Of a stretch of 64,000 bases of DNA, positions 23,201 through 31,113 are shown piece by piece. Origin of the DNA: Ceriagrion tenellum. Lineage: Eukaryota; Arthropoda; Insecta; Odonata; Coenagrionidae. A program made the translations under genes and the position numbers. The notes under the pieces are model-generated. The model was not told the origin of the DNA. It was given only the letters and a program-made list of their open reading frames with translations, and searched no databases. Location of the stretch: positions 102,621,697-102,685,696 of the forward strand of contig OY720643.1 of the NCBI GenBank assembly GCA_963169105.1. Reading direction: 5' to 3'. Position 1 is the stretch's first letter, and every line of letters starts with the position of its first letter.

Positions 23201-24042
23201 GTTCGAACCAGAGTTGGTTCGAAGCCTTCCCGCTGTTCGCCAGGGATTCCCTTTGGTATGAACCCAAACCGGGCGATCCGAAACCATTCTTCGCTGATTA
23301 CATGAAGGGAATGTCCTCCACGATTTTGATGCTCGTGAAGGAAATCGACGGGCTGCCGACAGATCCCGCGACTTTGGAAGTGCTTGAGAAGGTGCTCAAC
23401 GCAATGTCGCCGAACCTCTGCAGACTGCTGAAGCCGAATGCTGACGGCCGCAACGTTGTGGCCCACGGTGATTGCTGGATGAGCAACTTGATGTTCCGAT
23501 ACGAGAAGGATGCAAGCGGTGTGGAGAAGCCGACCGACGCGAAATTCATCGATTTTCAGATAACCAGATATTGCCATCCTTGCATCGATCTGATTTATTT
23601 CCTGTGCCTCAGCACGAGTAAGTCGCTGAGGGGGAAGCACTTGGACAAGATGATCGCCGACTATTACAAATCGATGGAGGACTGTCTGAGGGTTATCGGC
23701 TGCGGCCCGCCGCCTTGGTCGCTGGAGGACTTCAGGGAGGATTTCTTCGGACCATACTGGCATTACGGTTCCATCTTGAGGACCATGTTTTTCCCGATGA
23801 TGTTGCTGGGGGACGACTTCACACCTGCGGACCCGGAATGCTTCTCTAAGAAATGTGAAGAGTTTGTCACGACCGGGAACGCAGCAGCCATTTTACATCG
23901 CTTCAGGAACGACCCAAAGTTTCGCAGTGAAATGTCGGATGTTGTAATAGACTTCTTTAGCGTGGCGCTATCGGGACGTTTGTTCCCCGATGTTGTTTCA
24001 CCGATATTGCTTCCCCTTAGTACATGTTCCCTTCATTCGTGA
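14223..24042 (+). CDS. EcKL/CHK kinase-like protein (DUF227 family), two exons, intact (459 aa)
   Basis: Exons are 14223-14656 and 23097-24042. The donor is CGAAG|GTACTT and the acceptor CTCCAG|GTACC; the junction is in phase and gives GYRTPSRRYQSSG, aligning with GYAMAGDDNRTVS of the intronless paralogue at 59165. The N-lobe has VEGFTSIVLRIRV and a lysine in FFVKRLP; the C-lobe has the Brenner-type motif HGDCWMSNLMF (about residue 267) and FIDFQ (about 295). The family phosphorylates small hydroxylated molecules; one silkworm member is an ecdysteroid 22-kinase, and roles in hormone inactivation or detoxification are proposed for others. Substrate here is unknown. The start ATG follows a stop-rich spacer and gives normal family length. 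The 8440-base intron is full of transposon relics. Confidence 0.88.
14772..15210. other. Intron sequence of EcKL gene 1; nothing recognised
   Basis: AT-rich sequence following the first exon's read-through frame. The open frame at 14898-15125 has no recognisable family. Confidence 0.35.
15211..15756 (+). pseudogene. 5'-truncated I-like LINE fragment (ORF2 C-terminus, 3' UTR, tail)
   Basis: It encodes the region after RNase H: SRREEVM, IGHCPLTHAFLFTEEK, CDACSCPLSIRHILTECDEY, with a small deletion near 15365 (the ISTR-to-RIGH step changes frame). The ORF2 stop is at about 15612-15614. The 3' UTR has GGTGCAAAATGACC at 15694 but the right half of the hairpin is lost. The tail of ACT/GCT repeats ends at about 15756. 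It lies in the EcKL intron. Confidence 0.8.
15757..16040. other. Intron spacer; nothing recognised
   Basis: AT-rich sequence between the LINE fragment and the piggyBac-like relic, with no coding or repeat structure that could be assigned. Confidence 0.35.
16080..17531 (-). pseudogene. piggyBac-like (PGBD type) transposase relic
   Basis: Minus-strand pieces in three frames follow transposase order. 17224-16979 has an MSRDNKNIFESDI N-terminal motif; 17136-16690 has CSDEMMVPIYG, QFVPNKPNPVGLQ and IYVDRYLTTLKLF; 16554-16276 has GGVDMADRMLTYC and KKWTIRCIMQFFDFCLTNAW. Below this a degraded cysteine-rich tail can be traced to about 16080. The three catalytic aspartates are still visible, but frameshifts separate the parts. 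The segment 17531-17316 is probably the start of the same domain but is weaker. It is only distantly related to the intact piggyBac at 9007-12321. No end repeats were found. Confidence 0.75.
17540..18815 (+). pseudogene. Ty3/gypsy-type LTR retrotransposon relic (gag knuckle, protease, RT)
   Basis: In order: a CCHC zinc knuckle at 17540-17581 with a TAG inside it; an aspartic protease with the DTGS active-site motif near 17728; a linker; and a reverse transcriptase with PKKDGSDRLVIDYRRLN, IIDLNSACHQIPL, LPFGLTTSPQIF and the YIDD box near 18738. The frame changes near 17900 and 18495 and a TAG lies at 18246-18248. The sequence stops matching after the RT (about 18815), so RNase H, integrase and LTRs are absent. 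It is inert debris inside the EcKL intron. Confidence 0.8.
18816..20500. other. AT-rich intron sequence; no gene seen
   Basis: It holds long T and A runs (19260-19400). From 19850 to 20230 the sequence is less AT-rich and includes an ACTATATAAGTACAG TATA-like motif at about 20120, which could be part of an old promoter or LTR. No duplicated partner is present in the window to show this. Confidence 0.3.
20501..22399. other. Intron sequence, possible degraded minus-strand exons; unassigned
   Basis: On the minus strand 20560-20800 reads as an acidic stretch (SDATDSDPDFDPN) broken by stops, and 21090-20880 has a GTGAGT donor-like and CTGCAG acceptor-like pair. This looks like a worn transposon gene, but no family could be named. 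21600-22330 has open frames on both strands without recognisable motifs. Confidence 0.25.
22400..23015 (+). pseudogene. Very degraded I-like LINE 3' fragment
   Basis: Reading across frames gives a worn version of VITRLRIG..FLFTEEK (SITRLRME, YVFTEEEVPPRC) at 22460-22545. A remnant of the 3' hairpin (AAAATGACCATATGGGTCGAC) lies at about 22976-22996. It sits just upstream of the second EcKL exon. Confidence 0.55.
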
Positions 24043-24235
24043 ATTCTTCTCATGGAAGACAGTGTATTCTTCTAAATAAAAACGCTTCAGGAACGAAACG
24101 CTCCTAGGTTTTGCAGTGTTGTCATAGACTTCGCTAGCGTGGCGCTCTCGGGATGTTTGTTCCCGATATTGCTTCCCATTGCTACATGTTCCCTTCATTC
24201 GTTAATTCTTCTCAACAAAGACAGTGTATGAAACT
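23901..24235 (+). repeat. Direct duplication of the 3' end of EcKL gene 1
   Basis: The last part of the exon and its 3' flank (from CTTCAGGAACGA at about 23901) is repeated from about 24088, 187 bases later. Shared blocks include TAGACTTC..TAGCGTGGCGCT, TTGCTTCCC and ACATGTTCCCTTCATTCG, with about 10-15% difference and small gaps. The first copy contains the stop codon used by the gene. Confidence 0.8.
24075..24080 (+). terminator. Poly(A) signal of EcKL gene 1
   Basis: AATAAA lies 33 bases after the stop codon at 24042, between the two halves of the local duplication. Confidence 0.55.
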
Positions 24236-25082
24236 TACTTTCTTCTGTACGTTACGACTATGAAGCGTTTCAGACTTCATCGTACGGAAATAGTTCATAT
24301 CTTAAGACTTTCCACATAAATCTTTCTACATTCAAGCAGTCAAATATTACGCAACACGTTTAGAAGGTAAGGGATTTTGAGGTTTTCTTACTCTGTCTTA
24401 CTGAGGAAGGTGAGATGGTCCGAGAACAGTCTTCCATTAGATTTTAGCCGCTTCTATTATCGTATTTTTATCACTTTTTAGGATTATTGTCGGATGAAAA
24501 ATCTTACTTTGTGTAAGTTACCGCCGCTGTGCCATGCCAGACTTTCCGCTTATTTATAGAAAAATAGATATTCATCTCTAAGAGGTCGTTTGAATGGAGA
24601 TGATGCTTCTTAAAAGATAAAGTGTTTTGCGAGTCCACCCATGCTGTGAATCGTAAAATCGCTTAAACTGCTATCGATATCCGGCTATAAATTTATTTTT
24701 CTGTAGATATCTCTGCAGGGCATGTGACTTCGCTGAAAATATAAAGCAGGCGGTGGGGTAAGTGCGCAGTTTCGTACATAGGGACGTGAAATCGCTCGTA
24801 TTATTATCTATGTGCATCATTCCAGTGCCGTGTCACTGGCTGCGTAATCCTGAATTAAGTAAAGAGGGTTAAATACTTGGAGCAGATACTAAGCCATTGG
24901 AATAAGAATTTTTTAAATTGTATACTGCCATTGCAGAAGTACCCTTTTAAGATGCCACATATCCCTTACCAGAACTAAGCTGTTAATCCAAGTTTACCAA
25001 ATTTAGTCTGAATATTTGTATTAAACACCATTATAATTAGGAGCCTCTCTAAACATTGCTGAGTTGACATCCCTCATGAAAA
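24236..25082. other. Spacer; no gene seen
   Basis: AT-rich sequence downstream of EcKL gene 1 with no coding or transposon motif recognised. Confidence 0.35.
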
Positions 25083-25262
25083 TCACGTAGTCCTAAGGAC
25101 TCCTGTAGAATCCCTAAGAGTCCCAAAGAATCCTAATGACTCACAAGGACTCCCAGATATTCATTCCGTTCATCCCAGGGATTCTTAAGGAATCACAGGG
25201 AATCCTTTGGAGAATTCCATTGGGTCTTAGAGAATCCCAAAGGTTCTCATAGAATCCATGCA
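25083..25262. repeat. Degenerate short-repeat block built on GGAATCC/GACTCC words
   Basis: About 180 bases are made of variants such as AGGACTCCT, AGAATCCCT, AGAGTCCCA, AGAATCCTA and the reverse-complement AGGGATTCT. The words recur every 9-12 bases on both strands. It is an imperfect minisatellite with self-complementary units. Confidence 0.6.
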
Positions 25263-25798
25263 GAAAGAATCTTTTCATTGATTTTATGATCACCACGGTA
25301 TTTTCTTACAGTAACATTAATCAAATAATAACAACAAATAGGTGAAGCAATTTTTCACCAAATCAGGTGAAAATAAAATATGCCATGGAATAAAAAGGAA
25401 AGATTAAATAAAACATGAAATTTTACTTTTAGGATGCAAATGTATATGATATATTTTACAAAAATAAGTTTACAAATTCTTTCCTGCTAGTGACAATTTT
25501 TCTGTAACTATTAGGAAAAAGTAGAGTGAAAATATTCATCAAAAAACACATTTTAAGATTGAAAATCACTTTGAAAAATCTTGGCAAAGTTTCACTCATT
25601 GTATTTATTTTATGTTAAATTTCTTTGATATGAGCATGCCAACAAGTAGTGTCGACAAGATACATATTTTCTTATAAAAGCAGAAACAACAATTACACTA
25701 TTCCACAGGGTATTTATGACGTACTATGCGTTTCAACTCACAGAGCCATCATCAGGTACAAGACAATCTGTAAGAGAGTTTGTGTTTGTGTGTGAAAA

Positions 25799-26074
25799 GT
25801 GTTTGTGGGTGATCTTTCTAACAAGATTGTTGGGAAATTTCCCAAAGATAAATTTAATATATCATGGTACAACCCTACTACACTTGGAACAGTCCTGTGC
25901 CGCAATAAAGATAAAATAGAACCCCTCCTTCAATCCGGCATTTACATAGTGAAATGTGACTCATGCAATATGTTTTACATTGGCCAGACGGGTAGAAGTT
26001 TTAATACCAGGGTAAAAGAACATGAAAGATGTTTGAAAACTTGTGATGAACATCACCTCAAGCTAAACACCTAA
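25799..26074 (+). pseudogene. Penelope-like element fragment (GIY-YIG endonuclease domain)
   Basis: The frame carries GIYIVKCDSCNMFYIGQT followed by GRSFNTRVKEH, the GIY-YIG nuclease signature with its conserved arginine (TRVKEH). This domain ends the single protein of Penelope-like retroelements. Upstream (25715-25765) is the antisense TTTCAACTCACAGAGCCATCATCAGG type sequence often seen near such elements. The RT domain is missing, so this is a 3' fragment. Confidence 0.75.
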
Positions 26075-27427
26075 TAAATACTTTTCAACCACATTTGGCT
26101 GCAAAGCGATATAATTATTATTTAAATTAATCACCGCTTGCAAGATGTTTTCAGGTTTAACTTGCAACATTGAATTACCAATTTCATATTTTAGAATGTG
26201 CTTCACAGTGTAATTCATTTCATTTTCAAATTTGTTATTCTCCACCTCCAACACACGTACAACACAAAACAGTCCAATGTTTTGATAAATTACAAAGCAT
26301 TCTACCTGCCCATACTTCTCCATGCCATTATTATTAAATGAAACATAAGAACTGTCTGTCTTATATTCCTTTTTATGCATTTTAGAGGTGATATGACCCA
26401 ATCTTTATGCATAAATCTTTGAGAAGATTTTATCCACTTCACTCCCGGGGTGATCACTCAGAAACCTGGACATTGAACTCTTTACCTCAGGAGATAGGGC
26501 GGCATGACTCAATAGGCATGAGCCAGAATACTCCCTTGTAATTTCTATCCCGTCATCATCATTTCCACCATAATAGCCTTTCAGCACTTCATATGCCATT
26601 ACAAACCTACTCCTGTTTACCAGCTGCTTGGCAACTTCTTGAGTCCCATGTATTAGTCGAAGGATTTGGCCATTAGCCTTTTCGAAGGTAAAGCAAGAAT
26701 GTGTCCACAAAGGTCCCCAATTCATCACTGCCTCTGGTAAATGTAGAAGCAAGTGGACATTATATCTGTAGTTCTCCTGTCCATACAAAGGTCCAATCCC
26801 TCTCAAAAATTCACGAAGCATATCAAGTGCCATTTTCAATTCTGTTTCCGAAATCTGCTCTTTCAACAAGGTGTATATAGCAGCAACCAAGCATACCCAA
26901 TGATCAAAAAACTTTTTTGGTAAAAAATCTTTTACACAAACCAACGAGTAAAACAAAAGCCAATTTCGAAATTCACTTGCTTTCCACAAAGCACGGCACA
27001 CTATACTACGTGGTACCCGGCTAAGGTGACTTGGTGGCAAAATTTCAAGCAAAGTTCTGTCTATTTCTTTGCATTTGCCACCAATATACCACGCTTTTCT
27101 ATGATTTGAAGAATCAAACCATAGAAACATAAATTGCCGAACAATACCAAGCAAAACACAATGCATGTAGTCAGGCACAAAAGACCGAGCCAAATCCAGC
27201 TGTGGAATTAATGCTACACATGATGGGCCTTTTATGCCAAACACCCTACAACTGTGTGTAGCTATTGTGGCCTGATGCCTCATTTTCAAATTATTTCTTA
27301 GATTAGGCAACAGTTCCTTGTACGGGTAGGTCTTGGGAATTGTGAATGGTTTTTGTGTTCGATCACCAGAATGCTTTTTTTTGTTCAACGATATGATTAA
27401 CACACCTACCTTGAACATGGTAATCAA
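26066..27427 (-). pseudogene. CACTA/EnSpm-like (tnp2-type) transposase remnant
   Basis: The main open frame (27427-26405, 340 aa) contains HSCRVFGIKGPSC, FVPDYMHCVLLGIVRQFMFLWF, VPRSI, EFRNWLLFYSL, NVHLLLHLPEAVMNWGPLWTHSCFTFEKANG and KQLVNRSR. This order is what I recall for the C-terminal half of tnp2/DUF4218-type transposase proteins found in animal genomes. The last part (26401-26063) is in another frame, so there is a frameshift at about 26403. Upstream of 27427 the frame is broken. No terminal repeats were found. The match is from memory of the family pattern. Confidence 0.6.
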
Positions 27428-27666
27428 ACGTGAAAATGATGAATGTCTTGTTCATGGCCTTGGTGGTGTTAGAAGTAGATGTCATCAGCCGTTAGGATTT
27501 TTTAAACACATCAATGCTGCTGAAACATCTGGAATACCCTACAATATATTTGTCAATGTTGGTAGTTGACTTGGTGGAGTGGCTGTTATGTAGTTTCGCG
27601 GTGCTCAAGTGGTTCCTAATAATCCTACGGTGATTTTATGCTCTAACATTATATTTGTGAATACTT
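27428..27666. other. Spacer; degraded transposase upstream sequence
   Basis: On the minus strand short coding-like pieces continue from the CACTA-like frame but with stops; nothing else is recognised. Confidence 0.3.
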
Positions 27667-27996
27667 GCTTATAATTATAACAAGTTTGAAGAATATCTGG
27701 AGATTGGTTTTAAGTGATGTATTGTGGTGCCAATGGATACTTTATGCCGGCCCCAGTGGCGACTGGGTTAAGTCCTCGCCTGCTAAACAGGGTTCGAGTC
27801 CGAGGGTTCGAGTCCCGTCTCGAGTAGGATTCGGGTGAGTAGGATTCGGACGAGTCGGACTCAGGCGAGTTGGACTAAAGCCTGCGGGCACGGGGCATGG
27901 ATGTATGTCATGTTGTGTTGCCCTGGTCCCTAGAAAACCTGATGACAGGCTTAACAGCCTATTGGGATTACATGTTCACTTTTTTTGTAAACCTGG
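27667..27996 (+). repeat. Left arm of a long inverted repeat, with tRNA-like head
   Basis: It runs from GCTTATAATTATAACAAG to GTAAACCTGG and is repeated in reverse at 28737-29187. Inside is a tRNA-like module (about 27746-27817): an A-box-like AGTGGCGACTGGG and two B-box copies, GGTTCGAGTCC at 27791 and GGTTCGAGTCCC at 27805. About three units of the 15-base minisatellite follow. The arm is 330 bases. Confidence 0.8.
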
Positions 27997-28296
27997 CATA
28001 TGCCAGGCTCTGCGCATCCGGCTGAACATCAGGGGAGACCCAGGACACGTCCTAGGAGACGATCCTGATTGTGTCTGTTGGCTAATGTTATTTTTAAGAG
28101 TCTGGGCTTTTTAACTGTTTGTGACCAACCATTATTTGGTGTTTTATCTCACGCCCATTTTAATGTGAGTTGTGTCGCTTTTATTTATCTTTTTAACTAT
28201 TTATTTTAAATAACTTGACATGGTGATGTTAGGTTGACGTGGTGCGAATGACCTTAGTCGTCGAAGCACCCTAATCACCCAAATACTACTAATAAT
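27997..28296 (+). pseudogene. I-like LINE 3' fragment between the inverted arms
   Basis: It encodes the last ORF2 residues (CQALRIRLNIRGDPGHVLGDDPD) followed by a 3' UTR. A well-kept 3' hairpin lies at 28241-28270 (GGTGC..GCACC) and a CTACTAAT tail ends at about 28296. It starts abruptly at the end of the left arm, so it is severely 5'-truncated. Confidence 0.75.
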
Positions 28297-28736
28297 GCAG
28301 CCTAGTCAGTAACTGACTCTTGAGACAACTTGGCCATCCTCCTTTCCTTTCTGCCACCTGCTGTCATTGGCCCCTGCCAAATATTTGCTAGTACTGGCCC
28401 TTATTTCAGCACCATTTGCTGAAGATATTACCAATGGAGCGACACGGCCGTAAGGCTCTTGAGTATTCAAGTTCTATACACCAGTGCCACTTCCTTGTGG
28501 CGGCAAGAAAAGCCAAGTTGGCGCGAACTTAAAACCCGTCCCACGTCACCATTCATGCGCGCTTGAAACTCTTTCTTGCATCATAAGTTATTTCATGCAC
28601 AGGACATGTGAACAGCCACTAAATAATTCAATTGAACAAATTAAAGTTACTCAGAAAAGGAAATAAATACAGAAAGAGATTGTTGATATATTTTTAATAA
28701 TTTATGACAAGGAAAAATTGACTATGACAACATATT
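28297..28736. other. Loop of the inverted repeat; no gene seen
   Basis: Non-coding sequence between the LINE fragment and the right arm. No motif was recognised. Confidence 0.35.
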
Positions 28737-29187
28737 CCAGGTTTACAAAAACAGTGAACATGTAATCCCAATAGGCTGTTAAGCCTGTCATCAGGTTTTC
28801 TAGGGACCAGGGCAACACAACATGACATACATCCATGCCCCGTGCCCGCAGGCTCTAGTCCAACTCGCCTGAGTCCGACCCGCCCGAATCCTACTCGCCC
28901 GAATCCTACTCGTCCGAATCCGACTCGTCCGAATCCGACTCGCCCGAATCCGACTCGCCCGAATCCGACTCGCCCGAATCCGACTCGCCCGAATCCTACT
29001 CGCCCGAATCCTACTCGCCCGAATCCTACTCGCCCGAATCCTACTCGAGACGACTCGAACCCTCAGTTTAACAGGCGAGGACTTAACCCAGTCGCCACTG
29101 GGGCCGGCATAAAGTATCCATTGGCACCATAATACATCACTTAAAACCAATCTCCAGATATTCTTCAAACTTGTTATAATTATAAGC
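28737..29187 (-). repeat. Right arm of the long inverted repeat
   Basis: Reverse complement of 27667-27996 with only scattered differences outside the array. It is 451 bases long because its minisatellite is larger. The tRNA-like module (29052-29108, minus strand) has one B box where the left arm has two. Confidence 0.8.
28861..29049. repeat. Minisatellite of a 15-base unit
   Basis: About 12 units of the CGAATCCGACTCGCC / CGAATCCTACTCGCC type. Because 15 is a multiple of three, both strands stay open and spell NPTRP and RIRAS repeats; these frames are not taken as genes. The left inverted arm has only about three units, so the array expanded after the arms formed. Confidence 0.85.
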
Positions 29188-29484
29188 TGAATTCCCACCC
29201 GGATACCATCTCTATATATACGGATGGATCCAAGTCCAATTCATTCAGTATACTCCCCTAATCACGGAGTCGTGAAAGCGAAGCTCAGTCCGCCGTGTAG
29301 TGTTTACACAGCGAAACTGTTCGCTATAAAGAAGGCTATCCACGGCATACATGGCTGTAATAAGTCTTTTATAATCTGCACAGACTCTTTAAGCGCATTG
29401 AAAGCAGTTTCCGACTTTTCCCCACTCAGTCCTATCGTTCAGGATATACATAATGCCCTTCTTTCTCTTCATAAAAAGGGAATA
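29188..29484 (+). pseudogene. I-like LINE relic E, left part (RNase H)
   Basis: It encodes IYTDGSKS (frame-worn at 29215), YSPNHGVVKAKL, CSVYTAKLFAIKKAI and CTDSLSALKAV, the RNase H domain of a LINE distinct from A, B and C. The second catalytic residue reads K in YTAKL where intact copies have YTAEL. It is cut at 29484 by copy D. Its probable continuation, lacking about 270 bases, is at 38621-39121. Confidence 0.7.
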
Positions 29485-30508
29485 ACGCACACGATCCTCT
29501 ATGGGGAAGCAGTAGAGGACAGTGTAATCGTAGAGGACGGATTTTATCTTCCTTTATTACGGAGTCTAACCTAGTTTTATTGAACGACGGGGAGAAAACC
29601 CGGTTCAACAGCTTTACTGGTGACTTCTCCTCTATAGACTTATGCGCGACATCGAGCGTGTTTTTAAATACTCTGAGTATGTCCGTACACGACGATTTAT
29701 GTGGGAGTGATCACTATCCCATTTTTATATTGAAAGAGGGACGTTCTAACCCCATTTTTATTCGGCAGGGTAACTGGATTATCCGGAGAGCCGATTGGGG
29801 TCGTTTTAAGAGCAATTTTACCTTTAAACACGACATGACGCTAAACAGCGTGTCTAACATTAATCATTTAACAAGCTGCATCGTCGAAGCCGCGAATACG
29901 AGCGTACCACGGTCTCGCCGTCTCAAATCAAGACAATGTGTACCTTGGTGGAGTGAAGAATGCGCAGCTGCCATTCGCAAACGGAAAAAGGCGCTACAAA
30001 TTTTTTACAAGTTCCCGACGGACACGAACCTTTCCGCCTTCCGGGGCTTAAGAGCTAAGGCTCGGCAGGTCGTGAATAAGGCGAAGAAGGCTTCCTGGGT
30101 GGAATTTGTCTCGGATGTCAACTGTAGAACACCACTTACACAGGTCTGGCGCAAGATCAGGAGTCTATCGGGTAACCACCAACAGGTCGGCATCTCCTTT
30201 TTACATGTCAATGGCGATGTAATAACGTCTGACATTACTATCAGCGACATTTTCGGCCAGCTACTTGCCAAAACCAGCAGTAACAGGAGCTACGACCCTA
30301 CGTTTCTGAAAACCAAGGAGCGATTGGAGATGTCCCCGATAAACTTTAAGGAAAGACATCCCTTGGCGGATTACAACCTTCCGTTTTCCCTCTGGGAACT
30401 CAAATCTGCCATTGCTGACTCCCATATCACTTCTCCGGGACCTGACGAGGTCCACAATGCCTTCCTCCGGAATATCCCGGAGTCGGCACTGTTGGAGGTT
30501 CTCCATAC

Positions 30509-30522
30509 CTTCAACCAACTAT
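30509..30522. repeat. Target-site duplication, left of element C (14 bp)
   Basis: CTTCAACCAACTAT here and at 36183-36196. The uninterrupted site can be read in the NQLW codons of ORF2. Confidence 0.93.
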
Positions 30523-31113
30523 ACCCCTGCGGGTAGGGGGATGGAGAATACTCCCGCAGTATCCCTGCTTGTCGTAAGAGGCGACTAAAAGGGCGGGAAA
30601 GGAAACCCCGAAAACAAACCCCGAGTGTAGCTAGGGTAGCGTCCGGGCAGTTTAGTGGGTCCACTGTCTGTGTGAGGCGATACCAGCTTGCCAAGATCCA
30701 CCCATGTGTTTGCCGTGCATGGAGATCCGTAAGGGGGAAAAGGGGACCCTGGTGGGTGAGTTCCCCGGCACCCAGCCGGGTGTCGGATGCCCGGTATGGG
30801 CCGGAGTGCAATACCCCACTTTGGCCCCGGATTCCCCGTAAACGGACGGCCGGGGGCTAGCCACCCCCGGTCAATCGGCTTTCCGATACGTTCGGTGGCG
30901 AGTGCTAGGGAGGTGGGGGTCTGCGTAGGGCGGTCGGAGGTGCTCGGGTTGGTGGGCCCGCAGCATCGAAGATCCAACCTGAAACAGACAACCACCTCCA
31001 GGGTGCTATATCCCCTCGGGTAGCCCTGGCGACCGCGCCGGCTTGCGGCGCGGCGTCCCGAATGTGTGGCTCCGTGGTGGGTGGGGAGCCCGGGGGATGA
31101 AGTTCAAGGTGGT
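30523..31113 (+). promoter_or_regulatory. Structured GC-rich 5' leader of element C
   Basis: The leader is much richer in G and C than the body of the element. The first 75 bases match copy B's with one visible substitution and form three short consecutive hairpins, including GTCG/CGAC in TGTCGTAAGAGGCGACTA. A longer hairpin, CGGCACCC paired with GGGTGTCG, lies around 30765-30785. A segment of about 220 bases (roughly 30835-31050) is missing from copy B. An internal promoter and RNA-level functions are expected here; neither is shown directly. Confidence 0.7.

Noticed and set aside
27746..27817. A functional tRNA gene
   Set aside because: A and B boxes are present but the cloverleaf cannot be completed and the B box is doubled; it is a SINE-type tRNA-derived head.
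28861..29049. CRISPR-like array
   Set aside because: Units are directly adjacent with no unique spacers, and the DNA is eukaryotic.
28842..29198. Long repetitive open frames on both strands (NPTRP and RIRAS repeats)
   Set aside because: They are by-products of the 15-base minisatellite, whose length is a multiple of three. No start context or conservation supports a protein.
30371..30995. Minus-strand open frames over the LINE 5' leader
   Set aside because: They arise from GC-rich leader sequence opposite a well-supported plus-strand element; no family motifs.
31066..31113. Upstream GTG start for ORF1 of element C
   Set aside because: Copy B has an ATG at the position matching 31114, and the preceding codons belong to the conserved leader.
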